From Gonatopus flavifemur (Eukaryota; Arthropoda; Insecta; Hymenoptera; Dryinidae), in assembly GCA_018340375.1 (NCBI GenBank), contig JAFFJZ010000013.1:6984501-7048500 (forward strand): 64,000 bases of DNA, read 5' to 3'. Every line of letters begins with the position of its first letter. Within the stretch, counting starts at the first letter, position 1. This document shows positions 20,344-32,100 of this stretch, piece after piece. The notes below the pieces were generated by a model that was not told where the DNA came from, made no database searches, and worked only from the letters and a program-made list of their open reading frames with translations. Both the position numbers and the translations under genes were made by a program.

Positions 20344-22040
20344 AAAATGAGGAAAAAGAATGTTCTCCTTTAAATGAAATTGCAACTTTCCTCGATTTAA
20401 TCCAAAAAACAATATCCCATATCAAGAGCAATACATTCTTTACGAGTTTATAAAGGATTATATAAAAATTATACAAGGATACTGGCTTTCTCATGGTTTT
20501 CCTATATTTTGGGCGCCATCTTGGAACCGCCATATTGAATCCTGGAAAATCGCTAATTGGGTTTGGAAGAATGGACATCCATGCCTTCATATGCGGTCAA
20601 TTAGATATTACATTGGAACTTCTCCGTACTGCAGAGATGGATTGAAAAAAAAAACACCCAAAATGATGATTTTTCGGGGGAAAATGTCTATAACTTTTCC
20701 GGATCAAGTTCTACGCTGAATCACTCAACGGCATTCGAAAGAAGAGGCTTCGAACTATCAGGAATGCTACAGTGAAAATCTTCCCCATGATCTTTTTTCA
20801 TAAAAAATTATGGAGTCGAAACTTAAGTAGGAATTCGTGGTATCCGGAAGGAGAGGGGTTGAAAAAAACGCTTCTGTTGGCAAAACCGTACTGCTGAGAG
20901 TCTCATACACATATATTTGAGTGTAACTAAACAAATATCACATGAAATGTGAAAAAAATCAAGTTTGATTTTTTTCACACGTTTGGACCTTAGAAGTATA
21001 ATGACCCATATATTGGAAGGATGAGAGGGATATGTTGTTGAATAAGATTGTTTTCCATTCTCAACCCATACAGCACCGAAGATTTCATTAAGATTGCAGA
21101 AACTTAACATTTGAAATAGGGGTGCGCGGGTATTGGATTTTCTCGGGTCGAGTCGGGTATTTAATGCGAGTGTCGGGTCGGGTACTCGAAATTTTCGGGT
21201 TACCCGAGATTTCCAGGGTACCCGGGTTTTTCGGGTTACCCGAAGTTCCGAATATCAGCGGGTTATCCGCAATTTTCGAGTATGCTAAGATTGTAGGATT
21301 ACCGAAACACCTCGGTATTCGAAATCAATGGGGTCATTCAATTCTATCAAATTACTGAAGCTTTTGAATCTTCCTAATAATTTCATTTGATAAATAATTT
21401 GATAATCTTAATATCCGAGTAGCTAAGCCGTAAATTCGGGAACCACCCAATCAATTTTTGGTATGGAAAATATTCGAATCAAGTTCAATAAAAAATTACA
21501 TCAATCTGCCGCTGGCTCCGCTAGCTTCAGCTTCATAAAATTCTCTAGTCCCCAGAAATGATCCCAAAGCTTCATATTACTTTGCAATGAGGGGAAGTAT
21601 TCTTCTGGATGAAAATGTCAATCTCATAAAAACATGAAGTTTTATGAAAAATTGTAAGTTCCATGGAGAATGATGAAATTGACGAGATTTCGTGAAACGT
21701 TTTTGCACCAAATGAAATTTGAAATAAATTTTCCGAATGATAAAAAAAATGCTGTTAGTTTTTGTTCATCTCATTCAAAATATGAGATGATAGCGAGATA
21801 ACAGTTTCTAAATGTAATTCAAGAAATCTTTCCGAATATTTGAAATGTGTTTTGGAATAATTCTTCAGATAATGATGAAAAAATTCTTCTCGAATCATTT
21901 TTAATGAGAAATTTTCAGCTGAGAAATTTTGAAATAAAGGATTTGGAAATGGGAAAGTTCTTTTGAAACAAAATTTAAGGGAAAATTTTCTGTAAGATCA
22001 TTATGATTTTTGATAGAAACTGGGATGAAATATAACTTAC
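20344..22040. other. Non-coding; possible intron with repeat fragments
   Basis: Contains an AATATGGCGG fragment (about 20530), AT-rich sequence, and a CGGGT-rich tract (21120-21290). A minus-strand segment at about 21620-21515 follows an acceptor-like TTTCATCCAG and is open for about 33 codons (EYFPSLQSNMKLWDHFWGLE), but it does not join the upstream exon in frame. I see no other gene. Confidence 0.35.
21120..21290 (+). repeat. CGGGT/ACCCG low-complexity tract
   Basis: Dense run of TCGGGT and TTACCCGA, partly self-complementary (TCGGGTTACCCGA), GC-rich against AT-rich flanks. No fixed period. Confidence 0.6.
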
Positions 22041-22136
22041 CTCATTTTGAGCGGATTTCTTGACATTTGATTTCCGAGAATTTTCGTTCTTTGTTCTTTT
22101 TCGAACAGCGCATTTGGCAACGTCCTGATCTACCAT
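22041..22136 (-). CDS. Candidate first coding exon of a host gene
   Basis: On the minus strand ATG 22136 opens 32 codons (MVDQDVAKCAVRKRTKNENS...), strongly basic, ending at GAG and followed at once by a consensus donor GTAAGT (22040-22035), phase 0. The basic run resembles a nuclear localisation signal. The family is not recognised. The partner exon is uncertain: the best downstream candidate is at 20341-20173. Open frame, correct start and near-perfect donor together make it more than random, but it is short. Confidence 0.4.
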
Positions 22137-22602
22137 TACTGTGCAGCAAAACTAATAGTTAAAAATGCACAAATGCTCAACTGCACCTAACTAAAGAACA
22201 ATCAAGTGTCTCGTAGATTTTTGTATTTCCACTGCTTGTTTATGCACAATTCGTTTACACTGGCTGCCACGCGATACAAAACAAACAACGCCGGCTCGAG
22301 AAATTCTTGTCTCTCCTTCAATTGACGTAAAATGAATGAAAGACGAACAATCATGGAAGAACAAATGCTTTTTGGATTTAGTGGCGGCAACTCCACAGAG
22401 GTGAATATTATCACAGTAGTATTGAATAACATACGACGTTAGAGATTTCTTAATGAACTTAGATGTAATGTTAATCATTTTCACTAATGTAAATGAGAAT
22501 TTATTAATGTAAGTATGTATGAAAAGTACGATCAGGAAGCTAAAAATTTTATGATAGCAACTGAAATTCAATTTGATGATTTGTTGAAAACTCTATTAAT
22601 TG

Positions 22603-22785
22603 GCAAATTCTGTTGGGATAAATCAAGAGAAACTAAATGATGTGCAAAAATTGCTGCAATATTTGAGTATTGATGGAAGAGCGTTTTGCAATGATCTAAT
22701 AGAACAGAATTCTTATAAGGAACAAACCAAAAAATCGTCAAAACAGCGATTGTTGAAGGAAGAAGATGTGGATAAGACAGGTTAA
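22603..22785 (+). CDS. Possible small exon or ORF, unknown
   Basis: The frame is open from just after a TAA (22597-22599) to a stop at 22785: GINQEKLNDVQKLLQYLSIDGRAFCNDLIEQNSY, then lysine-rich. It has no ATG of its own at the left, and ends ACAG followed by GTTAAA, which could be a weak donor. It is helical and charged in character. Could be an internal exon of a gene diverging from the minus-strand exon at 22136, or chance. Confidence 0.2.
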   Translation, partial: ANSVGINQEKLNDVQKLLQYLSIDGRAFCNDLIEQNSYKEQTKKSSKQRLLKEEDVDKTG

Positions 22786-25280
22786 AGGAACATGTTCACA
22801 ATATTGTCAAGAACATTGTACAATATAGTTTGTGAGAACTATATTGATGAATATTTGATTTAATATTATGCATACGATGTCACAAATCATTTCATCATTG
22901 GAATTCTCATCAAACTAGGCCATTATTTGATACATTCATGAAACCGTGATCACTACTATGTTGGTATACACGATAGGAGGCATTGTTTTCTTCTAGGTGG
23001 GAGGATATTTCATTGAAGTTTGAGTCATTTACTGAAACGTAAGTGAAATTGAGAATGACACAAGTGAATTCTAAAGTATTGTTGATATTCAGATAACAAT
23101 ATTATCACACGCGTCATGATTTATTTTGAAACGATATTGCAAAAATATAGTTTAACACGAATTGAATATCCCAACATTCATTTATTCCTCAGAAATGAGA
23201 AACTTTCTTTGCCCGGACGATTTTCTCCTAATATCAATAGTTGGTCTGTGAAGACGTTTTGAACAATTGAATTAGTGATAATGAAGAATCGATGATGAAT
23301 TTTGCGAAAATCCTTCGATATTCGGATTCTCCGACTCAAAAAAAGTAAACGCATATTGAGAAATCGAGCAAATACAATCCTTCCTGTGGACCCTGACATT
23401 AAGTCGATAAACGACGCGAGCTCATGACAAATTTCCGTAGAGTGCTAATAAATAAATTGCTATATTTCAAGAACTAATAGTCCAATCGATCTGAAATTTT
23501 TGCACAAAGTTAGTCCATACATTAACGAACAACTTTGTCGCTGGAAGTTTTTCGTAGCTTATATTTCCCCCGCTTCTTTTTTAATCCAAAGCATCAAAAA
23601 CACGATTATCACTTTGGATTAAAAATTTATGAATTTATTATTAACTTTTACAAATTTTATGGACATCGTCGTTCTCGGACAGAACTTAAGAACTAGAGTT
23701 GATGAAGTTTATCCTGATATCTTGAAAAATGAATGAGATCGAACGAGTGTAATGTTGAAAAACATTGATTTTTGGTATGAAAAAATGTGCAGTTTTTATT
23801 TTTTATCTCACCAACTATTGATCGAGGAAACAAATCGTAATCGTTGGTATTGACATTGATTTTTCAAGACCTATCGCCCAGTATTTTTTGATTTTCGAAA
23901 TTCCAACTTTTGATTTCAGCATGTGACGTCACGGCTTGGACAATACTTTTCTCCGCTTTCGAGCGCTCGGCGAGGTTTTCGATCCAGCCGCTCAACTATG
24001 GTTATAATTCCCTTTATTGTTCATTTTTCCGTGAAAAAACCATATTCAAAAGAAACTTATATCGAAAAATTGAAACTCCAGTGAATCTTTGGTGAATCTT
24101 TAATTAACGTTCAATAAACCTTCCTTTAAAGTATTCTCAAGCGGACATTGTAACGTTCATCAGACCTTGGTCGAACGTTTATGAATCTAAACTAGAGCTC
24201 CCACCAGGGCTGCGGAGTCGAAGCTTTCACATAGCTGACTCCGACTCCGGACCACTTAAAATTTCCGACTCCGATTTCGACTCTAGTGTGTATTCTCATG
24301 AATAAAAATTCCAAAAGAACCAAACTTGGACATAAGATAGACATCATTCGTTATCGAGGTTTTTCGGACCTGTGTTTCAATATTTTATTCATTGATATAT
24401 TATTGAAGTTTGATTTGCTAAATATGTCGAGGCTAAAATGCAAACACTATAACAGAATTCCAAGTCGTAACTAATTTTAATGTTATATTTCAAAATTGTA
24501 TGCATGAATTATTTCTCCCATCGACATTGTTCAACAGATATAAATATTCCAAATGTTAGAAAAAACTTCGTCAACAACTTTCGACAAAGAATTTTCTCTA
24601 AAACTTTCATTCATGAACCGTTGATCTGATGCAATACATACATTTGTATGTTTTTATATGCAGCAGCTTATTGAACAATTAGAACCAACAGGGTGGATGA
24701 AAAAGCACGTTTCTTGATTATTCCAAAATATAATAAACACAATAATGAATAAATCAAAAATATTTTGTTTCTGAATGTTTTCATTCTTCACTGTAAAAAA
24801 TAAATGTGGAATATTTCACCAAAAATCTTCCACCATGAATAGAAAACTTGACATCTCGATTTGGTAGAGTTTGCCCTTACTTTTTGGAGGATTCAACACT
24901 CAAAAAACGGAATAGTTCCTCAAAATGGAGGAAAATTCCCCTATTTTTGACGGAAAAACAATTCTCCCACGACCAGGGGATGGAATCCACCATTAAAGTG
25001 AGGAAAAGCTCCCCATGTTTTCTCTAGTGTTTGTAAATCTGTCACATCTCTGATAACATCAATGAATCAACATGATTTGCGAAAGATTCTCAAACAACTC
25101 CAAAACGATTTCCGTTCCGGTAATTAGAATAAGTGCAATATAAATCTATTAAGCAAATGAGCATGGAGTGATAGCAAGATTCGTTGGAAATGAGCAGTAT
25201 GGAGCTTTTTGAATGATTAGGTAATAATTACGGACTTATCTTTCATTTGAAACTTTCGTATTTATTGCAAAATTGTAATA
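22786..25280. other. Long non-coding stretch
   Basis: No gene recognised. Notable pieces: an ACCAGGG boundary followed by GGAGTCG/GACTCCGACTCCGG minisatellite at 24196-24290, whose inverse lies at 28845-28960; a short self-complementary GGAGGA/TCCTCC-type region at about 24795-25020. Confidence 0.4.
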
Positions 25281-25282
25281 CA

Positions 25283-26713
25283 CCGAAAAAACGATATTCT
25301 AGGATTGAGAGGAATTTATTCTTCACTCTTCCTCTAAACCAATTTTCTTAGTATAAGACTAACCCCCTCTAATTTTTAGTGACTTCATAAGATATTCTTC
25401 GTTTTAGAATAAATTCTTGAAATAAGAATATTCCCAAGTCATTTTAAATAACCGCTCTGTACAAAATAATTTTTTAAATTATCTAGCCTGAGATGTAAAA
25501 TGACTTAGAAATTCACAATATTCGTATAAAAGTCATTCTAAACATGAGAAAATTACTAATATCATGAAAGAACCCTATGGGAGAACTCAATGACGAAATA
25601 TTGAATTGAACTTTTGAATTCTTCATATTCAGTATCAGAAAAATTATTACTGATACTGAATTTGAATAATTTGCAAGTCTAGTCTAGTCGGTGTAAGAAC
25701 TTCGGTAACAGTTTTAACGAAAATATCTTTATATAATATGTTATTGCTGTTATTTGAAAATTTGTAACTCATCAGAATGATAAGAGAAACATTCTCAATA
25801 GTATACAGTCGGAGAAGAATATTAAAAATTCATCAATAACAACGTGTTCAAAAATATGCCCGTTGGATCTGTTACCGGACTTCTCACACTGACTATACAA
25901 TATTACTTTAATTTATGATGTCAGAATTCATAACTGGCGTACAGCTGTACTGGTCAAAGTGTCATTCTCTTATTAGGGTTAGGATTTTGTGTTAGGTTTG
26001 ATTCCGCGTGTAGGCCTATGAGATTTTCGCTATTGACCCGCACAGTTTGAACGCTTGATTATCATTAAATATCTTCATTAAGATAATTTCCACCAGGGAG
26101 TTCGATTGCTGTAGAACACGATTCTAGCAACTGACATTGGAACATGTTTCCATACATCTATTACACATACAGTACGAGATCGACAAGGATTCCCATAATT
26201 TTTTGTGAATTATTTGAAATTATCTTACAATTGCTGTAATATATGGGTAGCGTTCATTTTTCTTATTTCTTTCATCAATTTTAGAACTAAACTAAGAGAT
26301 TTTATTCATTCATATGATAATATTATGCAAAAATGAATATTATTTCATAGTCAACTGAATCATTTATGTGCACGTTTAATATCATACGTGCGCATAAATT
26401 ATTCTGTCATATCACCACGTAATTGACATATGAAAGGGGTCATGTTTTGCGAAACATTTATTATTACGAATCCATATGCAGCTGGATATTCTGGATGTGG
26501 GCATAGTAAATATTATGAATAATTGAGGTTAACGCATAGTATCCTTGAAATGGGAATCCTGTAGTATTCTTAAAATGAGAAAACTACACGTCATTCTCAG
26601 TATAAGAGGAATGCTTACTTACAACAAGAATATATTCTTGGCGCTTATTTTAGATGCCAATGTTCTTAAAGTTAGATGCGTCCTCTCAATCTTAGGATAT
26701 GGTTTTTTCGGGG
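25283..26713. mobile_element. Non-autonomous TA-target DNA element, 1.43 kb
   Basis: The left end is CACCGAAAAAACGATATTCT. The right end, read inversely, is CCCCGAAAAAACCATATCCT, and the inverted match continues through AGGATTGAGAGG (about 33 bases). TA flanks both (25281-25282, 26714-26715). Secondary inverted phrases (CTTAGTATAAGA and relatives) lie inside both ends. The interior has no transposase-like frame. Tc1/mariner-type or a related TA-target family. Confidence 0.65.
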
Positions 26714-26715
26714 TA

Positions 26716-27067
26716 CTGATAAAAAGAGAGAGAGAAATCCCATACAGCAAATCAGTTCAGAAAGAGTGCGCAGAGAATTCAATTGGGGTCGGATGAATTC
26801 AATATAAATTCTTAAGAATTCTTTTTCAACTCATATGCCGTATATATGGGATTTCAGTGCTGCAACAACCTTAGCTCTCCCTGCAGAAACGGAATCATTC
26901 AGAACGATTGATAGTGCAAATCTCTGATCAAAAATATGATTCGAACTTATTTAGAATCATTTGAGTCTGAAACGGTTAATTTGAAATTTGTACATATCTC
27001 ATTGGAGAAATTTCATTTTGATAAGAATCAATTCTTTAAATTATCTCAGTTTTACGGGGACGTTACA
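26716..27067. other. Non-coding spacer
   Basis: AT-rich, includes a short GAGAGAGAA run near 26728. No gene recognised. Confidence 0.3.
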
Positions 27068-27069
27068 TT

Positions 27070-27200
27070 CCCTGGTGAAAATAAAGTGTTACATTGTAGT
27101 TACAGTGCAATGCGAGGTTCATCCGAATGTACCCGGAGTGGTGTTTCGCGCCGTGGAATGCATCGCAAATGTATTTTGTTGCACTTCGTTTTTACCAGGG
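27070..27200. mobile_element. 131-bp MITE with CCCTGGT ends
   Basis: Ends CCCTGGTGAAAATAAAGTG and the inverted ...CACTTCGTTTTTACCAGGG. TT is duplicated on both sides (27068-27069, 27201-27202). The same CCCTGNTG-type end and 2-bp duplication occur in the 174-bp insertion at 57178-57351 and in the 3.93-kb element at 5979. Confidence 0.65.
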
Positions 27201-27202
27201 TT

Positions 27203-27731
27203 CCCACTTAGAGATGTATTATGACTCCCTTTCTCCATTCTCATACCTTTATAGTTCCATTGATATTACGAATTATAGCACCTTCTTACCGAACAGATTA
27301 TGAAAACAAACACATCAATTCCTACTCTCATTTTTTTATTCATCTTATTTATGTGACAGAGAATTCTATGCATTCAATTTAGAAACATTACGCTTTGACC
27401 TTCGAATCAACGTTCGAAAATACATTGTCCATAAATTAACATATGGATTCCTCGTTTGTGTTGGAGAAAAATTGAAAAATTTTTTTGCAAGCGAATTTCA
27501 TCTCTCACTTGATGGACCTGAGATTCACCGGAGAAGATTGAATATGTGTATTTGAAAAAATGAGCCAAAGAAATGAAAACGTATTCAAAACAGCACACGA
27601 AGTTCTTCGAATGTTTTAAAAACATAGCCTAGTTTCTGCGAGTCTCAACCCCCAAGAGCACATATTTCCAAAGTTTAGAGTATTTTCACTTTTAATGCAG
27701 CTAAACAGGTTCTGAAAACGTTCTTTTCATA
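27203..27731. other. Non-coding spacer
   Basis: AT-rich sequence with only short chance frames. No repeat or gene recognised. Confidence 0.3.
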
Positions 27732-27733
27732 TA

Positions 27734-28786
27734 CAGTACCCATTCGATTTTCTTCCGCTCACGGGTCTTGAGGGGAATATTTTTCTAAGAATCATGCTTC
27801 CCCCACCCAATTGTCTTGCGACGCTCGCCACATCGTTGGTGTTTGTGTATCTATGAATCGTGCACGGTGGCTCGATTGTCTTCCGCTTTCCAACCAACGA
27901 ATTTTGACAGTTCCAACATACGCGTTTGGTGGAAGATTATATTTTCTCATATTCAATGGATGTAAATAACGAAAACCTGCGAATGATATGCACAAATACA
28001 AATCCATGTACACGGAAAAAAATGTGTCATAAGATTTACTAACGCGTTCAGTAAAATATGGCACTATTAGAATTCCTCGTGATATTTATAAGAGTTCTAG
28101 TAAAATCTACGATGGTCGCAGTTAAAATTACTGCCGCAGTAGTAGATTTGACTACAGTTCTAGTAAATATTAACAGAAATTCTAATAGTGCCGTATTTTA
28201 CCACCCTCGTTGGTGAATTCTATTAAACAGTTTTTTCCGTGTATGGAATAGTGTTGCGTAAGACATGTTACACTTATCCACGAGACATTTCAAGAAGGGA
28301 ATGTTCATCGGGCTGAAGGATTACAATAATAGTTATTTTTCCGAGGATGATTGCTTCCATCACATTTAACCAATTGTTTCCTGTCATTAATGAAAAGGAG
28401 ATGTAAAAATTTCCTTCCATACAACGTAATTATATTGATGTAGTGAAGTACCGATATGAATCATATAATTTTTGATGAGGCAAATTGATATATCACTTGA
28501 ACTTTTTGATAACTGGAAAATATACTGCGGCTGTGTGAGCATGTGGGAGTTCCATCAATTTACTTCCCAACATTTTATGACTATTTGGATGAATCATTTT
28601 CACTTTTTGTTTTTTGACCTGCACAAAAATTTCTTAGCCCAAAATTAACGATTGATCTGCGGAAGAAAATCGAACGTCTAGTAAGCGTTCGACCCGTGAT
28701 CAAGTGGATGTGGTGGGGGGAGCGTTCGAGCTTGTCAGGCGGGGAAGTGGAAGAAAATCGAACGGAAGGAAATCGGATGGGTACTG
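27734..28786. mobile_element. Non-autonomous Tc1-like element, 1.05 kb
   Basis: TIRs CAGTACCCATTCGATTTTCT and (inverse) CAGTACCCATCCGATTTCCT continue TCCG; TA flanks both (27732-27733, 28787-28788). CAGT starts and a TA target are Tc1-type. Both ends also hold a shared block (CTTCCGCT, CACGGGTC, TCCCCCCACC-like) extending the inverted similarity to about 180 bases. No transposase. A second MITE is nested at 28011-28241. Confidence 0.75.
28011..28241. mobile_element. Palindromic MITE nested in the Tc1-like element, 231 bp
   Basis: TA-flanked (28009-28010, 28242-28243), ends CACGGAAAAAAATGTG and ...ACAGTTTTTTCCGTG. The interior pairs with itself (CACTATTAGAATTCC against GAATTTCTAATAGTG), so nearly the whole element can fold as one hairpin. 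Confidence 0.75.
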
Positions 28787-28788
28787 TA

Positions 28789-29159
28789 CTACAGAACGTT
28801 CTCGTAATGTCTTTCTAACGTACTCTCATAAAAACTAATATTTTTTTTTGAGTCGAAAGAGGAGTCGGAGTTGATGAAATAACATTCGACTCCGACTCCC
28901 CCTTCGACTCCATCCATCATTCCACGAATCCTCGACTCCGACTCCACAGCCCTGGCTCCAACAGAGCTTCAGTTTGATCTATGTTGATCTATTCTGAACG
29001 TTTGTCGGAGCTTCATGTTTTCTTCCGACATGTAACAACAGGAAGATAAAACTTTTGCAGGGATCATTTTAGAATAAATCGTATCTTCAGTCGCACGAGT
29101 TAGGCTACCAATAGTTATTCTACAACCATTTTTATGATTTCGAACCAATTTATAACATA
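28789..29159. other. Non-coding, with GGAGTCG minisatellite
   Basis: Holds the GAGGAGTCGGAGT/GACTCCGACTCC tract (28845-28940) ending CCACAGCCCTGGCTCC, the inverted counterpart of 24196-24290. No gene. Confidence 0.4.
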
Positions 29160-32100
29160 TATGATATTCCGAAATGGTTCACTTTCAATTACTGGATTTT
29201 CCATAAAATATTCGGATTTTTATTTTTGTTTATTTTCATAAAATTCTTCTCTTCAATATCGTATCTGATCATCAATATCTATTCTTACATATTTGTACTC
29301 TTACAGGTTTTCATTATTGAATGTAATATACCAGGTCTTCATTTTTTAGTACATTATCAAAGGAAAAAAATGGTTGTTTGATGAAATTTTCTTCCATTTT
29401 CGACACATATTTGGGAATGCAGACTTGCGGAAGTGAAAATATGTGAAGATGGAAATATTCAACGTTGATGATATTGAAGAATGGAATTATTTGGGAACAA
29501 ACGTGATTGAAACTAAAGATAGAGGTTCATCTTAACATTGGGAATACAATTCAGCTTGAATGAAACAACTGGAGAGTTCAAACTGTTGGAGAGAATATTT
29601 TAGGATCAATTCTATCTCCAGTTACATCGATCAGGTTGATCTTCAGTCATTCAAAAACAATATCCGTAGTTATCATTCAATATCATTTATAACATATATA
29701 ATACTCCGAAATATTCTTTCTCTCAAATACTCTATTTTCAATTAAACATCTTCCATTAGAGATCTGTATTCTCAATCATCTTAATTTTCAGATAATTCTT
29801 TCCTACATATCACTGTTGATAAATATCTATTCTCACATATCTCCACTCTCACAAATTCTCATTATTAAATATATGTTGAAATGAGGAGAAAAATGGGGGA
29901 TTGAATAATATTATCTTCACTTTTAACACATATTTGAGAATAATGGTCTGTGGATATCAGAATATATAAAAATAAAGATATTTGAAATTCATGATATTCG
30001 ATAATTGAATCATTCGAAAACAAAGAGAATGAAAGATGAAAATAGAAGTTTTTAAGGATAGAAATGTAATCCAGCTTGAATGGAACATCTGGAGAAATAG
30101 AACTTTGGAAGAAAACGTTTAGAATGAACTGTATCTCCAGTCATATCAGTCAGGTTGGCCTGTAGTTATTCTACAACAATTTATATCATCAGAATACCTT
30201 TGTATCTGCTCAATTTTCATCTAGTTGATCTCAAACAGACTGCGTAATCATTCGTCAATTGGTCAGTCAAGTGCATCTGATGCAAAAATTTCTGTTATAT
30301 CCACAGCGCTCCTGTCTTTTCTTTATTTTCTTCCAACGCTACCTAATGATCATGATGGTAAGTGAAATACAAATGTATAGCACATCTGCGTCCTTCTCGC
30401 TTTTCCTTCTTCCACCAGGGATTCTATTGGAAGAATCTGATAGTAGTATACCTAATGCAATGACTTGTTGAATATCCATTACGCTTCTGTCTTTTCGTCA
30501 TTCTCTTACGACGCAACCTATTGATATTGATCCTGCTGGTACATAACATACAGATGCATGATATAACCGCATTTGGCCTGTTTTTCCTTCATCCACCTGT
30601 AATTCTACTCGGAGTATCTAGAGATTCATCATCAATTGAATCCACTTTGTAATCTGTAATGCAAATTGATAGTGGTGGTAGCAAACTCACAGATCTATGG
30701 TATATTTGCTTCATTTTTTTCTTCTTTATCCCCCTGAAACACTACGCAACGAATCTGATACAAGCATCGGGTAGATCTGTGATATATCCACTGCGCTTTT
30801 GCCTTTTCTTCGTTCGACTATGAGACCACCGAATGAGACTGATAGTGATAATAGCTAGCATACAAATTTGTGATACGTCTGCTTCATTTCTGCTCCGTTT
30901 CCAGCCACCTATGATTCTACTCCGAGGAACTGATGAGCCCAGCATGTTGTAAGAATCTGTGGCATTCCTACTGTGTTCTCACCTTTGACAAAATCGCTTT
31001 GACATATTTCAATGTGACTAGAGTCACTGGAGACCAACTTCAACTTCTACCATTGGTCAAACTGTTCACATCTCTTTGAGATTTTGTCATGAACTTCACT
31101 TTCTAAAAGATTTTTATATTGCATTGAGGTTTTTTGATGGATGTCCCCTCCTGAATATCGGTGATGATTCAGTTATTGATTCATCACATAATCTTCATTC
31201 ATCCATTACATGCTCTTCATCATCGATTGAATCCACTTTGTAATCTGTAATTCATCCATTCAATACAAAATTTCCACAAGACCGCCTATATGAAATTGAT
31301 AGTGGCGGTAGACGACATACAGGTCTATGGTATATTTGCTTCTTTTCCGTGTCTCCTTATACACCTGTGATACTACTCAAGCAATCCGATAACAACCCTT
31401 GGTTAAGAAAGCTTCAGGCTAATGAGGAAAGACAAAAACGAAGCAAATATACCATTCGATCTGTACGTCGTCCATCACCACTGTTCATTTCATTTAGGTA
31501 ATTTCATGGGCAATTTTGTATTGAATGCATGAACTACAGATTATAAAGTGGATTCAATTGATAATGAATGGCATGAAATGGATGATTAAAGATTATGTAA
31601 CGAATCAACAACTGAATCATCGCTCATAATCAGAAAGTGGAATTCATCAAACATCAAATATAATCAAAACGTGGAATCATTCAAAAACCCCAATGCAGTA
31701 TAAGAAGTTTTTACAATGAGAAATTCATGACACAATCTCAATGAGATATAAGAAGTTTGAATAACGTTGAAGGTTGAGGTTGGTCTCCAGGCACTTTAGT
31801 TACATTGAAGTATATCAAATATTTCAAATCGAAACTATTAATTGAACAAAACGATTTCTCTAGAGGCAAAAGCACAGCAGATGTGCTACAGATCTTTACA
31901 ACATACTGGACTCATCAGTTTCTCAGAGTGAAATCACAGGTGGATGGAGACAAAGCCGAAATGAAGCAAACGAATCATAAATTTGTACGCTCGCTATTTA
32001 GCTAGACGATAGCTGTCACTAAGAATTCCATTCGGTGGCCTCTTAGTCGAGTGAAGCAAAGGCAAGAGTGCAGTGAATATATCACAGATCTATCCGATAC

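Noticed and set aside
22191..22571. 126-residue minus-strand frame
   Set aside because: AT-rich, hydrophobic, no motif; it begins upstream of, and is not in register with, the better-supported exon at 22136.
30404..30420. A CCACCAGGG boundary suggesting another CCCTGGTGG element
   Set aside because: The paralogue at 57390 has continuous sequence here, so it is a point variant of the repeat and not an insertion end.
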